Below, in pieces: positions 47,873 to 56,357 of a DNA stretch of 64,000 nucleotides. How positions within the stretch are numbered: position 1 is the stretch's first letter; every line of letters begins with the position of its first letter. The position numbers and the translations under genes were made by a program. The notes below the pieces were generated by a model, which made no database searches, was not told where the DNA came from, and saw only the letters and a list, made by a program, of their open reading frames with translations. This stretch comes from Arcicella rigui (GTDB lineage Bacteria; Bacteroidota; Bacteroidia; Cytophagales; Spirosomataceae), in the NCBI RefSeq assembly GCF_034929435.1, contig NZ_JAYFUM010000005.1, forward strand, positions 186,001 to 250,000. The letters run 5' to 3'.

Positions 47873-49672
47873 TTAAAAAATATAAGCATTTTTCTCAATA
47901 CTTGCCTCTGCCAAGCGGCGACGAGCGTTTTTCAAATTGAATGGTTCAATTTTAGTGAAACGTTTCAAGCCCATTAGCATTACTCTTAGTTCGTCACCTT
48001 CTGCGAAACTTGTAATAGCGGTTTTTCCAGCATAATTAGCTTTCTCTACGGCTTCGTGTAAATACACCATGGCGGCATCTTTTTGTAAAGCACAAGCTTC
48101 TTCGCCACGGGTTGCGATGAGTTTTTCTACTCTTAAAAGCGTTGATTCTGCTACATACAATTCTATCATCATATCAGCCAAATTCATAATGATTTCTTGT
48201 TCGTGTTCAAACTTCATCATGAATTTCTGTAATGCCGAACCTGCCACCATCAAAATTGCTTTTTTCAAGTTTTTGATAACTTTTTTCTCTGCTACAAAAA
48301 TGCCTTCTTCATCACTAATGCTGAAATCTGGAATAGACATAATCTCTTGTCCAACTGCCATTGCCGCAGGCATTAGATTGATTTCGCCTTTCATGGCTCT
48401 TTTCACTACCGTTCCCACAGCAAGCAATCGGTTGATTTCGTTCGTTCCTTCAAAAATTCTATTAATTCTTGAATCACGATAAGCTCTATCCATCGGAGCT
48501 TCTGCCGAAAAGCCCATGCCTCCATAAATCTGAACGCCTTCATCTACTACATAATCCAATACTTCTGAACCATGTACTTTTAGCATTGCACATTCAATCG
48601 CAAACTGCTCTACACCTTTTAGTTTTGCTTGTGAAGCATCCATTCCACCTGCCAGAAGGCTGTCGATGGCATCATCAATATTTTGTCCAGCACGATAACA
48701 AGCCGATTCAGAAGCAAATACTTTTACCGTCATTTCGGCAATTTTATGTTTAATTGCACCAAAACTACTGATAGAAGTACCAAATTGCTTGCGTTCATTG
48801 GCATAGTTTACCGATTTTACAATGATTCCTTTTGATGCTCCTACTACGGCTGAAGCCAATTTGATTCTGCCGATATTTAAGATATTTACTGCTATTTTAA
48901 AACCACCTTCACGAGTATAAAGTTGGTTTTCAACAGGTACTTTGCAGTCGTTGAAGAAAATTTGTCGAGTAGAAGAACCTTTGATACCCATTTTTCGCTC
49001 TTCTTCGTTCATCGTGATGCCGCCGAAACTTTTCTCAACAATAAAAGCCGTAAGGTTTTTGTCGTTATCAATTTTGGCAAAAACAATAAACAAATCTGCA
49101 AAACCACCATTGGTAATCCACATTTTTTGACCATTGATGATATAATGCTTACCGTCTTCTGATAAAGTAGCCTTTGTTTTACCCGAATTGGCATCCGAAC
49201 CTGAATCTGGTTCAGTCAAACAGTAAGCTGCTTTCCATTCGCCCGTAGCGAGTAGGGGCAAGTACTTCGCTTTTTGCTCTTCATTACCATAATACAAAAT
49301 CGGCAAAGTACCAATACCTGTATGAGCCGAAAGTGCTACCGAGAAGGAATGTCCGCCACCGCAAGCCTCAGCTACCAGCATTGAAGTATTGAAATTCATT
49401 CCAAAACCGCCGTACTCTTCGGGAATGGCTGTTCCTAATAAGCCTAATTCACCAGCTTTGTTCATCAACTCTACCATCAAATCTGTGTTTTTGGCATAGT
49501 CGATTTCATCTAAGCGAGGATGTACTTCGGTACGAAGAAAGTCCAAGCAAGATTGGGCAATCATTTGTTGTTCTTCAGAAAATTCTTCAGGAATAAAAAT
49601 TTGTGAAGCGTCAATATCTTTGATTAAAAACTCTCCACCTTTGATAGAGGTTGTGCTGTCTGTCGTAGTCAT
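47873..49672 (-). CDS. Acyl-CoA dehydrogenase, VLCAD/ACAD9-like
   Basis: FAD enzyme of the first beta-oxidation step. 599 residues, longer than the 380-residue short- and medium-chain types because of a C-terminal extension (about 425-599) like that of very-long-chain enzymes. Motifs: AYCLTEPDSGSDANS (149-163), KMWITNGGFADLF, KMGIKGSSTRQIFF, and catalytic Glu408 in RIFEGTNEI. There is no signal peptide. A MarR-type regulator lies divergent in function but on the same strand upstream, and a near-perfect palindrome covers the predicted promoter, so repression by that regulator is likely. Confidence 0.94.
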   Translation of the reverse strand: MTTTDSTTSIKGGEFLIKDIDASQIFIPEEFSEEQQMIAQSCLDFLRTEVHPRLDEIDYAKNTDLMVELMNKAGELGLLGTAIPEEYGGFGMNFNTSMLVAEACGGGHSFSVALSAHTGIGTLPILYYGNEEQKAKYLPLLATGEWKAAYCLTEPDSGSDANSGKTKATLSEDGKHYIINGQKMWITNGGFADLFIVFAKIDNDKNLTAFIVEKSFGGITMNEEERKMGIKGSSTRQIFFNDCKVPVENQLYTREGGFKIAVNILNIGRIKLASAVVGASKGIIVKSVNYANERKQFGTSISSFGAIKHKIAEMTVKVFASESACYRAGQNIDDAIDSLLAGGMDASQAKLKGVEQFAIECAMLKVHGSEVLDYVVDEGVQIYGGMGFSAEAPMDRAYRDSRINRIFEGTNEINRLLAVGTVVKRAMKGEINLMPAAMAVGQEIMSIPDFSISDEEGIFVAEKKVIKNLKKAILMVAGSALQKFMMKFEHEQEIIMNLADMMIELYVAESTLLRVEKLIATRGEEACALQKDAAMVYLHEAVEKANYAGKTAITSFAEGDELRVMLMGLKRFTKIEPFNLKNARRRLAEASIEKNAYIF

Positions 49673-49729
49673 TTTTTTATTTGTTTATTGAATAAGTCCA
49701 AAATTGTTCTGCTTACATACTATTTTGGT

Positions 49730-49768
49730 ATAAAGATACACAAATAAAAAAATGTTATGCAAGCATAA
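49730..49768 (-). promoter_or_regulatory. Candidate promoter of the acyl-CoA dehydrogenase
   Basis: On the minus strand, TTG within GCTTGC, a 21-bp spacer, then TATCTTTA (one mismatch to TAnnTTTG). The TTG lies in the centre of the MarR-type palindrome. Confidence 0.5.
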
Positions 49769-49773
49769 CATTT
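49750..49773. promoter_or_regulatory. MarR-type operator palindrome, site 1
   Basis: Perfect 11-bp arms AAATGTTATGC and GCATAACATTT around AA. It lies 78 bases upstream of the acyl-CoA dehydrogenase ATG and is repeated in weaker form upstream of the MarR gene. Confidence 0.7.
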
Positions 49774-49807
49774 AAAATAATTTTCGAGAAGTATTTGTCC
49801 TTTGATT

Positions 49808-50278
49808 TTAGACAATCAGTACGTTTTCGTCTAAGTTATCCGACTTATAATTGGCGGTATCAATATCTACCACTTCGCTAATTTTTTGCATTACTTCAAA
49901 GAAGATTTCGAGTTTTTCAGCCCCAATTTTTTCATAAATGGCATTATTGAAAGTAAGTACACCTTCACGGGCAATGTCTCTTTTTCTTTTTCCTTCTTCG
50001 GTAAGATACACTTTCACGATACGGCGGTCTTCTTCGTCGGTTTCTCTACGAATCCATTTTTTATCTTCTAATGATTTCAACATACGAGTTAGGCTTCTTG
50101 GTTCTAAGCCCAAAGCAGGAGCAATTTTAGTAGCGGGTGTTCCTTTTTTGTCGATGTTCAAGAGTACATAGCCGATAGCCATTGTCATATCGAACGGAGC
50201 AGCGAAAGAATTATACATTCGGCTAATGGCGTGCCAGCCTGATTTTATATGATAATCTACGGTTTTGTCTGCTTTCAT
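49808..50278 (-). CDS. MarR-family transcriptional regulator
   Basis: 156 residues with a winged helix at about 40-110: GTPATKIAPALGLEPRSLTRMLKSLEDKKWIRRETDEEDRRIVKVYLTEEGK. The DR/R wing (DEEDRR) is the usual MarR signature. The flanking helices make the dimer interface. Located just upstream of the acyl-CoA dehydrogenase on the same strand, with related palindromes in both upstream regions. By inference it represses fatty-acid breakdown and itself, and is released by an acyl-CoA or related ligand. Confidence 0.93.
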   Translation of the reverse strand: MKADKTVDYHIKSGWHAISRMYNSFAAPFDMTMAIGYVLLNIDKKGTPATKIAPALGLEPRSLTRMLKSLEDKKWIRRETDEEDRRIVKVYLTEEGKRKRDIAREGVLTFNNAIYEKIGAEKLEIFFEVMQKISEVVDIDTANYKSDNLDENVLIV

Positions 50279-50378
50279 GTTATTTACTAATTCATTTCAC
50301 GACCCAACTGGGGTAATGATGAAATATTATGGGATTTTTATATTGGGTGATGTTGTAAAAATGAGAAAGAAAAAATTA

Positions 50379-50392
50379 TTCTGCAAGCATAC
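50379..50392. promoter_or_regulatory. MarR-type operator, site 2 (weaker)
   Basis: TTCTGCAAGCATAC matches the core TTATGCAAGCATAA of site 1 at 12 of 14 positions. It lies about 100 bases upstream of the MarR start, which suggests autoregulation. Confidence 0.6.
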
Positions 50393-50413
50393 GACTAAAA
50401 ACATTTATTCAAT

Positions 50414-50450
50414 AAAAAAGAGTAAGCTTTTGGCAAGCCTACTCTTTTTT
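50414..50450 (-). terminator. Terminator of the lipoprotein gene at 50477
   Basis: Long stem AAAAAAGAGTA.GCTT / AAGC.TACTCTTTTTT with one A-C mismatch and the loop TTGGC, placed just after the minus-strand stop. Confidence 0.8.
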
Positions 50451-50476
50451 AATTTAGATTTAGTATTTTTTTAATA

Positions 50477-51025
50477 TTAGTCTCGATACTGAGTCTTAAT
50501 TTTGTTTCCTTTCATTCGCCTTACTTTTACTCTCAAGTTAGAAAAAACACTTCTTGCCAGCATGATTCTTACTCTTGGTTTTTTATAAATGACTAAATAT
50601 TTACTTCCTTCGTAGTCAATCCTTGAAAAGTTGGCATTGCCTTGGGTATCTACTAATTGATAAAAGTACTCGCCTCTTTCGCCAGCAACTGGGCCAAATC
50701 GTAATGAACTTTCTTCACTACTTTTTTCAAAGGCTATCAACAATTGTCCATTTTCTTCTTTCTGAACCAAGCCGGGCGTATTTTTTTCTAAGCCGATACG
50801 GTTGATATATCTACCGTTTTTGAAAACTACCTTTCCTGATTTAATGGTAGCATCCGAAGACGGAACTTCTCTTTCGAGGTAAAGTGGATTATCGTTATAA
50901 AATTGTATTCTGGTAAGGTCAAGCTCATTTTCTTGTAGTTGGTGCATCAACGACCCTGTCAAATATACATTTTTCTGGCAACTTGCCAGTGTTAAAGTGC
51001 TGATGATAAGCAGAATCTTTCTCAT
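50477..51025 (-). CDS. Putative lipoprotein
   Basis: 182 residues from the ATG at 51025; a longer frame to 51070 would place extra residues before the signal peptide and is rejected. The signal ends in the lipobox LASC (Cys16). The mature part is polar and beta-rich (ELDLTRIQFYNDNPLYLER, SGKVVFKNGRYINRIGL, GEYFYQLVDTQG) with a basic C-terminus. It probably faces the periplasm or is surface-anchored. Not a family I can name. Transcribed alone, with a terminator after it. Confidence 0.75.
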   Translation of the reverse strand: MRKILLIISTLTLASCQKNVYLTGSLMHQLQENELDLTRIQFYNDNPLYLEREVPSSDATIKSGKVVFKNGRYINRIGLEKNTPGLVQKEENGQLLIAFEKSSEESSLRFGPVAGERGEYFYQLVDTQGNANFSRIDYEGSKYLVIYKKPRVRIMLARSVFSNLRVKVRRMKGNKIKTQYRD

Positions 51026-51366
51026 TGCTTTAAAGTAATTAGTTGAAGGCGGGGTCATAAAAATAAACAAAAAGTTTGTTAAAAACCAAATTTAGGGTAT
51101 GTTCGTTGCCTTTTATTACTGATGAGTATATAAAATGCAATTTTAACAGAAGAAAATTTATATTTATACAAAGATAAATTAAATAATCATCAATTTATGA
51201 AAGATTCAAGTTGTGGTTATATGGGAGTTGATAAATATAGGATTTTATCAAGGTCTCGAATCGTTAGATATAACGAATGAGTCCTACTAAATTACAAATT
51301 CTGAGGAGAAATTTTTACAAATTGCTTATTTATTTGGTTTTATCTGTCAGTATTAAAGATACAATA
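51026..51366. other. Intergenic region between the lipoprotein and ROK genes
   Basis: 341 AT-rich bases. A minus-strand TAAATTTG at 51086-51093 fits the -7 consensus for the lipoprotein gene, but no -33 partner is found. Nothing else is seen. Confidence 0.4.
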
Positions 51367-52599
51367 TTAAGCTACCAAAACATTTTCGATAATATACACC
51401 TGTGTCCCCAACAAGCGTGCCGTTTCGCCAATATCAGAAATATGAATCAGTAATTCGCTTTTAAAATCGGCAAGGCAGTACTTATTGATGGCCTGTTCGA
51501 TAGGATTGCTGATGAATTTTCCTGCTTTTGCCAAAATACCATTGATAATAATAGCTTCTGGATTGAACAAATGCACAGCAACAGACAAGCCTTTTCCCAT
51601 TTCTTTCCCGATGTCGTGAAGCAAATCTATTGCCAAAGCATCACCGCCATTTGCTACTTGAATCACTAATTCAATATCAATATTTTCTACGTCGGTTTGA
51701 GTCAGTTTTGAAACCTTGCCATTGTTTAAAGATTCTTTTACTCTTCGGATGAGCGATGCCGCCGAAGTGAGTGTATCTAAACAACCCACTTTGCCACAGT
51801 GGCACAGTACGCCATTTTCTTTTACTTGGATATGACCCAATTCACCAGCAAATCCATTTGAGCCTTGAAAAACCTTTCCGTTTAGTACAATGCCCAAACC
51901 AATACCAGCCCAATCCATATTTACAGCCAAAGCATTTTGCATACCACGAGCTAAACCAAACTGATTTTCACCGATAATCATGGCTTGGGTATCGTTGATG
52001 ATATAAAAAGGCAAGGAAAAATGTTGTGTAAGCCAACTGCCAAAAGACTGATTATAAGGATTGATATTTCGGTAAGTATAATTAAAGCCATTTTTGGGGT
52101 TTACCAAGCCCGGCATTGAAATCCCAGCACCAATGATTTCATCCAAAGGAATAGGTACTTCTGCCATAAATTGATGTATAGCAGCCGTTACTTTTTCTAA
52201 AGCATCATTTTTATCAGATAATTGTAAATGAAGGTCTTGTTCAATGATAATCTGATTTTGGAGGTTTATGATGGCAGCTTTTGAACCATGAATAGCAAGG
52301 TCGATAATTAAAACATATCGCTGCTGTGGGTTCATCGAATACAGAATGGGCTTTCTCCCAAATTGTGCTTCTGCAAGGCCAATTTCAACAATCCATTTCT
52401 CTTCTACTAATTCTTCTAACAAGGTAGTAACAGAAGGGACACTTGTATGTAATTCTTTGGTAAGTTGAGCAATGGTACGGTTTCCTCTAAAGTACAAATC
52501 TTGAAGTATTTTTTTCTTTAAGCGGCTTTTTTTCTTGTCAACGATTGATTCTTTATCAAGTACTTCAATGTCAGAAGAGTCTATTGGATTAATTGGCAT
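51367..52599 (-). CDS. ROK-family transcriptional repressor (NagC/Mlc type)
   Basis: 410 residues. N-terminal winged helix (about 25-90; KKKILQDLYFRGNRTIAQLTKELHTSVPSVTTLLEELVEEKWI), then a ROK sugar-kinase-like domain: IIDLAIHGSKAAI, GAGISMPGLVNPKNG, GELGHIQVKENG and the zinc motif CHCGKVGCLDTL, with His and three Cys. Such repressors release DNA when they bind a sugar or sugar phosphate. It is divergent from the second susC, with 656 bases between them, so it is the likely regulator of that locus. Confidence 0.92.
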   Translation of the reverse strand: MPINPIDSSDIEVLDKESIVDKKKSRLKKKILQDLYFRGNRTIAQLTKELHTSVPSVTTLLEELVEEKWIVEIGLAEAQFGRKPILYSMNPQQRYVLIIDLAIHGSKAAIINLQNQIIIEQDLHLQLSDKNDALEKVTAAIHQFMAEVPIPLDEIIGAGISMPGLVNPKNGFNYTYRNINPYNQSFGSWLTQHFSLPFYIINDTQAMIIGENQFGLARGMQNALAVNMDWAGIGLGIVLNGKVFQGSNGFAGELGHIQVKENGVLCHCGKVGCLDTLTSAASLIRRVKESLNNGKVSKLTQTDVENIDIELVIQVANGGDALAIDLLHDIGKEMGKGLSVAVHLFNPEAIIINGILAKAGKFISNPIEQAINKYCLADFKSELLIHISDIGETARLLGTQVYIIENVLVA

Positions 52600-53255
52600 A
52601 ATAGTTAAATGTGAGTTTATTCAAAAAAAGTAAATCTCTTGGAAAAATGCAAGAATTAAGCTGAAAACTTAAATTTAAGGATAAATAAAAATATTTTCAA
52701 TGAAAATCCACAATCAAAAGGAGTAAATAAATAAAGTTGTACTCAAAGCTGAGATTTTTTTTAAAGTTATGGATATATTTTAATAAATTTTATAATATAC
52801 TGTATGGTGTTCGATTCTCATTTGGTAATATAATTTATTGATTACTGCGTAATATATTTCCGATTTTAAAAATAAATTAGCTATTTTTTTAGATTTTTTG
52901 CATATTTTTTCTTGTGCATACAGTATTTTATTATATTTATTTACTTTTTCAGTTAAGTAATTAATAAAACTATTTTAAATTATTTTATTAATTAAGCTCT
53001 TTAGGTTGATATTTTTTATTTTGAGTGCTTTGATTTTAGTGAAAGTATCATGACAGAACGATACAGAAACTAAGCTAAGAATACAAAAATCAAAGAATTT
53101 TGAGAAAGAGAGTAATAACCTACCAGAGACACTAAATTAATTATTCAACAAAAGAAATGTTAGCTAAAACCCAAAACCCACCCTAAAATTAGCCTGCCAT
53201 TTGGCTTTGATCATGAGTAATTTTAAGTCTATTTTTCACTGTAATCTAAAAAAAA
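52600..53255. other. Long regulatory region between the ROK gene and the second susC
   Basis: 656 bases, very AT-rich. It contains two 9-base odd palindromes, ATACTGTAT (52797-52805) and ATACAGTAT (52918-52926), 121 bases apart, which could bind the ROK repressor. No perfect TAnnTTTG box was found. The 3' part (53100-53255) is likely the susC leader. No gene is seen. Confidence 0.45.
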
Positions 53256-56200
53256 ATGAAAGCATGCAAAAGTAATTTTACGATGTTAATTACTGCATTA
53301 CTACTTTTTACAAGCTCGCAGCTTTTTGCTCAAGCAATAAAAGGTAAAGTAACAGACAGTAATAAAGTTGGCTTATCTGGAGTAAGCATCCAAGTTAAAG
53401 GTACTACAAGAGGTACTACTACGGACGCTTCAGGTAGCTTCACCATTAATGCTGCAAAAGGCACTACATTGGTGTTTAGTTCAGTGGGTTTTGTACCCAA
53501 ACAAGTAGTAGTTGATGGCTCTTCACTTGATGTAGTATTAGATGCCGACAACCAATCGCTTGACGAAGTAGTTGTAACGGCTTTGGGGGTTTCAAAAGAA
53601 GCCAGAAAAATTGGTTATGCCGTAACAAAGGTAGATGGTGGTTTGATGACGAAAGCTCGTGAAACTAACGTAGCTTATTCATTGGCTGGTCGTGTGGCTG
53701 GTTTAAATATCTCGGGTACAAGTGGTGGACCAGGTTCATCTGCTCGTATTTTGTTAAGAGGTATGGCGAGCTTCACAGCGTCTTCTCCTTTGATTGTAAT
53801 CAATGGTGTTCCGATGGACAATACTCAAAGAGGTAGTGCTGGTGAGTGGGGTGGTGCTGACCAAGGTGATGGTATTTCGAACATCAACCCTGATGATATT
53901 GAAGACATGACTGTATTGAAAGGTGCTTCTGCATCTGCTCTTTATGGTGCAAGAGCTGCTAACGGGGTTATTCAGATTACTACTAAGTCTGGTAAAAAAG
54001 GTAAAATGGCTGTTGAGTATAACTTGAACATGGTTGCTGATAAGGCTGTTAATAATACTGACTACCAATATGTATATGGTCAGGGTATCAACGGTTCACG
54101 TCCAACAAACGTAACAAGTGCATTAAACAGTGGTATGTTGAGCTGGGGTGAAAAATTAGATGGTGCTTCTACTATCCAATTTGATGGAAAATCATATCCA
54201 TATTCAGCTGTAAAAGATAATATTGAAAACTTCTATAGAACTGGTGCTTCTGTTACAAACTCAGTTTCAGTTTCTAATGCAAGTGATTTAGGTTCTTTCC
54301 GTTTGTCAATCGCTAACTTAGATAACAAATCTATTTTAAGAAACAGTGGTTTAGACCGTAAGACAATCAACTTTACAGGTTCTCAGAAAATGGGAGATAA
54401 ATTAACTGTAAACTTGATGGTGAACTATATTGATGAAAAAGCTACAAACAAACCTCAATTAAGTGATGGTCCTTTGAATGCTAACAACATCCAATATTTA
54501 GCTACAAGCGTAAACCAATCAGCTTTACAACCAGGTTATGATGTGAATTCAGCTGTGGGTGCTGAAATTCAATACAACGATGATATCTACGTTACTAACC
54601 CTTGGTTTGTAGTAAACAGATACAAAAACGATGTTACAAGAAAGCGTTTGATTTCTGCTATCTCTGCGAAATATGACTTCACAAAATGGTTGTATGGTCA
54701 AGTACGTGTAGGTTATGACTACATGAATGACGGTGTATTCAAAATTACTCCAACTGGTACTGCTTATTCAAACGGTAACAAAGGTTCATTCGATGAATTG
54801 TCAAAAGCTACTACTTCTGAATTGAATGCTGATGCTTTCTTATCTGCTTCAAAAGACATTACAGAAGATTTCAGTATTGATGCTATGGTGGGTGCGGCTC
54901 TTAGAAAAAATAAATATGATAGAATTGCTATTGGTGGTGGTCCATTCGTGATTCCTTTCTTCTATAGCCCTAACAACGTACTTTCTTATAACAGAAGCTA
55001 TGGCTATAACGAGAAAGAAACACACTCTGCATATTACTCATTAGACTTTGCTTACAAGAAATTGCTTACATTATCGACTACTGGTCGTTATGATGCTTTC
55101 TCTACTTTGCCAGTTAATAACTACGGAATTTTCACTCCTTCAGTTTCTTTGAGCTTAGATTTAACAGACATTCTTAAATCTGACAAACTTAGCTACGGTA
55201 AATTGCGTACTTCTTATGCAGTTGTTTCTGGTGAGCCAGCAAACCCATACAGTACTTCACAATATTATAGCGTAGGTTCAGCGATTCAAGGGGTAACTAC
55301 TGGTTCATTCAGCTCTACTTTACCAAACTTGTTCTTGAAACCATATACTTTGACAGAATATGAAGTTGGTACTGAATTGAAATTCTTCAAAAACAGATTA
55401 GGTGTTGACCTTGCTTATTTTACTCGTAAAACTAAAAACGAGATTATCAACGGTTCACTTTCTGATGCAACAGGTTACACTGGACAGTATGTAGGTACAG
55501 GTTCAACGCAAAACTCTGGTATCGAGTTAATGTTGAGCGGAACGCCAATCGAAACTACTGACTTTAGCTGGAAAACTTCATTCAACATCACAACAGTTGC
55601 CAACAAAATCATAGATATTTCTGGTACTGGTACTGATAATGAGCAATTGGGTCTTGGTACTTACCGTCCATTAAACGCAAACACTGCTTTAGTAAAAGGT
55701 ATGGCTGGTCCACAAATCATGGCTTATGACTACGTAAGAGATTCTAAAGGAAATATTGTAGTTGATGCAGCGGGTATTCCAAAACAAGCGGCTTCAAGAA
55801 CAGCAATGGGTTCTGTATTACCAAAAGTATATGGTGGTTTCAACAACGAATTCTCTTACAAAGGTTTCAACTTTGCTTTCTTGATTGATTACAGATTCGG
55901 AAATAAAGTATTGTCTGCTACGAACTATTACGCAATTTTCAGAGGCTTACACCAAATGACTTTAGAAGGTCGTGAAGGTGGTGTTGTGGCAGAAGGTGTT
56001 ACAGAAAATGGTTCTCCAAATACTGTAAGTGTTCCTGCTCAAACTTATTACCAAGCTTTGGCAAGACGTATCTCTGGCTTAAACGTATTAGATGGTAGCT
56101 TCATCAAACTTCGTCAAGTTACTTTTGGCTATACGCTTAACAAAAAACAGTTAGGTTTCTTACCGTTCCAATCAGTAGGTGTTTCATTTGTTGCTCGTAA

Positions 56201-56339
56201 CCTTTTCACATTGTTGAAACATACTGACAACATTGACCCAGAAGCAGGATTCTCTTCGCTTATCAACTACGCAGGAATCGAAGGAAACAGTTTGCCAATA
56301 ACTCGTACTTATGGATTTAACTTAAACATTAAATTCTAA
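53256..56339 (+). CDS. SusC/RagA-type TonB-dependent transporter, second locus
   Basis: 1027 residues. Signal peptide (ITALLLFTSSQLFAQ), carboxypeptidase-like domain (IKGKVTDSNKVGLSGVSIQVKGT, about 28-105), DEVVVTALG, plug (ILLRGMASFTASSPLIVINGVPM, DDIEDMTVLKGASASALYG) and barrel ending in LNIKF. Distant from the first SusC of this window. Codons are strongly biased to GGT, GCT and AAC, unlike the first SusC, pointing to high expression. It exports nothing by itself; it takes up a ligand delivered by the SusD-like lipoprotein encoded 18 bases downstream. Confidence 0.95.
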   Translation: MKACKSNFTMLITALLLFTSSQLFAQAIKGKVTDSNKVGLSGVSIQVKGTTRGTTTDASGSFTINAAKGTTLVFSSVGFVPKQVVVDGSSLDVVLDADNQSLDEVVVTALGVSKEARKIGYAVTKVDGGLMTKARETNVAYSLAGRVAGLNISGTSGGPGSSARILLRGMASFTASSPLIVINGVPMDNTQRGSAGEWGGADQGDGISNINPDDIEDMTVLKGASASALYGARAANGVIQITTKSGKKGKMAVEYNLNMVADKAVNNTDYQYVYGQGINGSRPTNVTSALNSGMLSWGEKLDGASTIQFDGKSYPYSAVKDNIENFYRTGASVTNSVSVSNASDLGSFRLSIANLDNKSILRNSGLDRKTINFTGSQKMGDKLTVNLMVNYIDEKATNKPQLSDGPLNANNIQYLATSVNQSALQPGYDVNSAVGAEIQYNDDIYVTNPWFVVNRYKNDVTRKRLISAISAKYDFTKWLYGQVRVGYDYMNDGVFKITPTGTAYSNGNKGSFDELSKATTSELNADAFLSASKDITEDFSIDAMVGAALRKNKYDRIAIGGGPFVIPFFYSPNNVLSYNRSYGYNEKETHSAYYSLDFAYKKLLTLSTTGRYDAFSTLPVNNYGIFTPSVSLSLDLTDILKSDKLSYGKLRTSYAVVSGEPANPYSTSQYYSVGSAIQGVTTGSFSSTLPNLFLKPYTLTEYEVGTELKFFKNRLGVDLAYFTRKTKNEIINGSLSDATGYTGQYVGTGSTQNSGIELMLSGTPIETTDFSWKTSFNITTVANKIIDISGTGTDNEQLGLGTYRPLNANTALVKGMAGPQIMAYDYVRDSKGNIVVDAAGIPKQAASRTAMGSVLPKVYGGFNNEFSYKGFNFAFLIDYRFGNKVLSATNYYAIFRGLHQMTLEGREGGVVAEGVTENGSPNTVSVPAQTYYQALARRISGLNVLDGSFIKLRQVTFGYTLNKKQLGFLPFQSVGVSFVARNLFTLLKHTDNIDPEAGFSSLINYAGIEGNSLPITRTYGFNLNIKF

Positions 56340-56357
56340 ACAAACTTTACAAAGAAT

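Noticed and set aside
50265..50474. 69-codon plus-strand frame
   Set aside because: It crosses the MarR operator region and a terminator of the opposite strand; no protein-like features.
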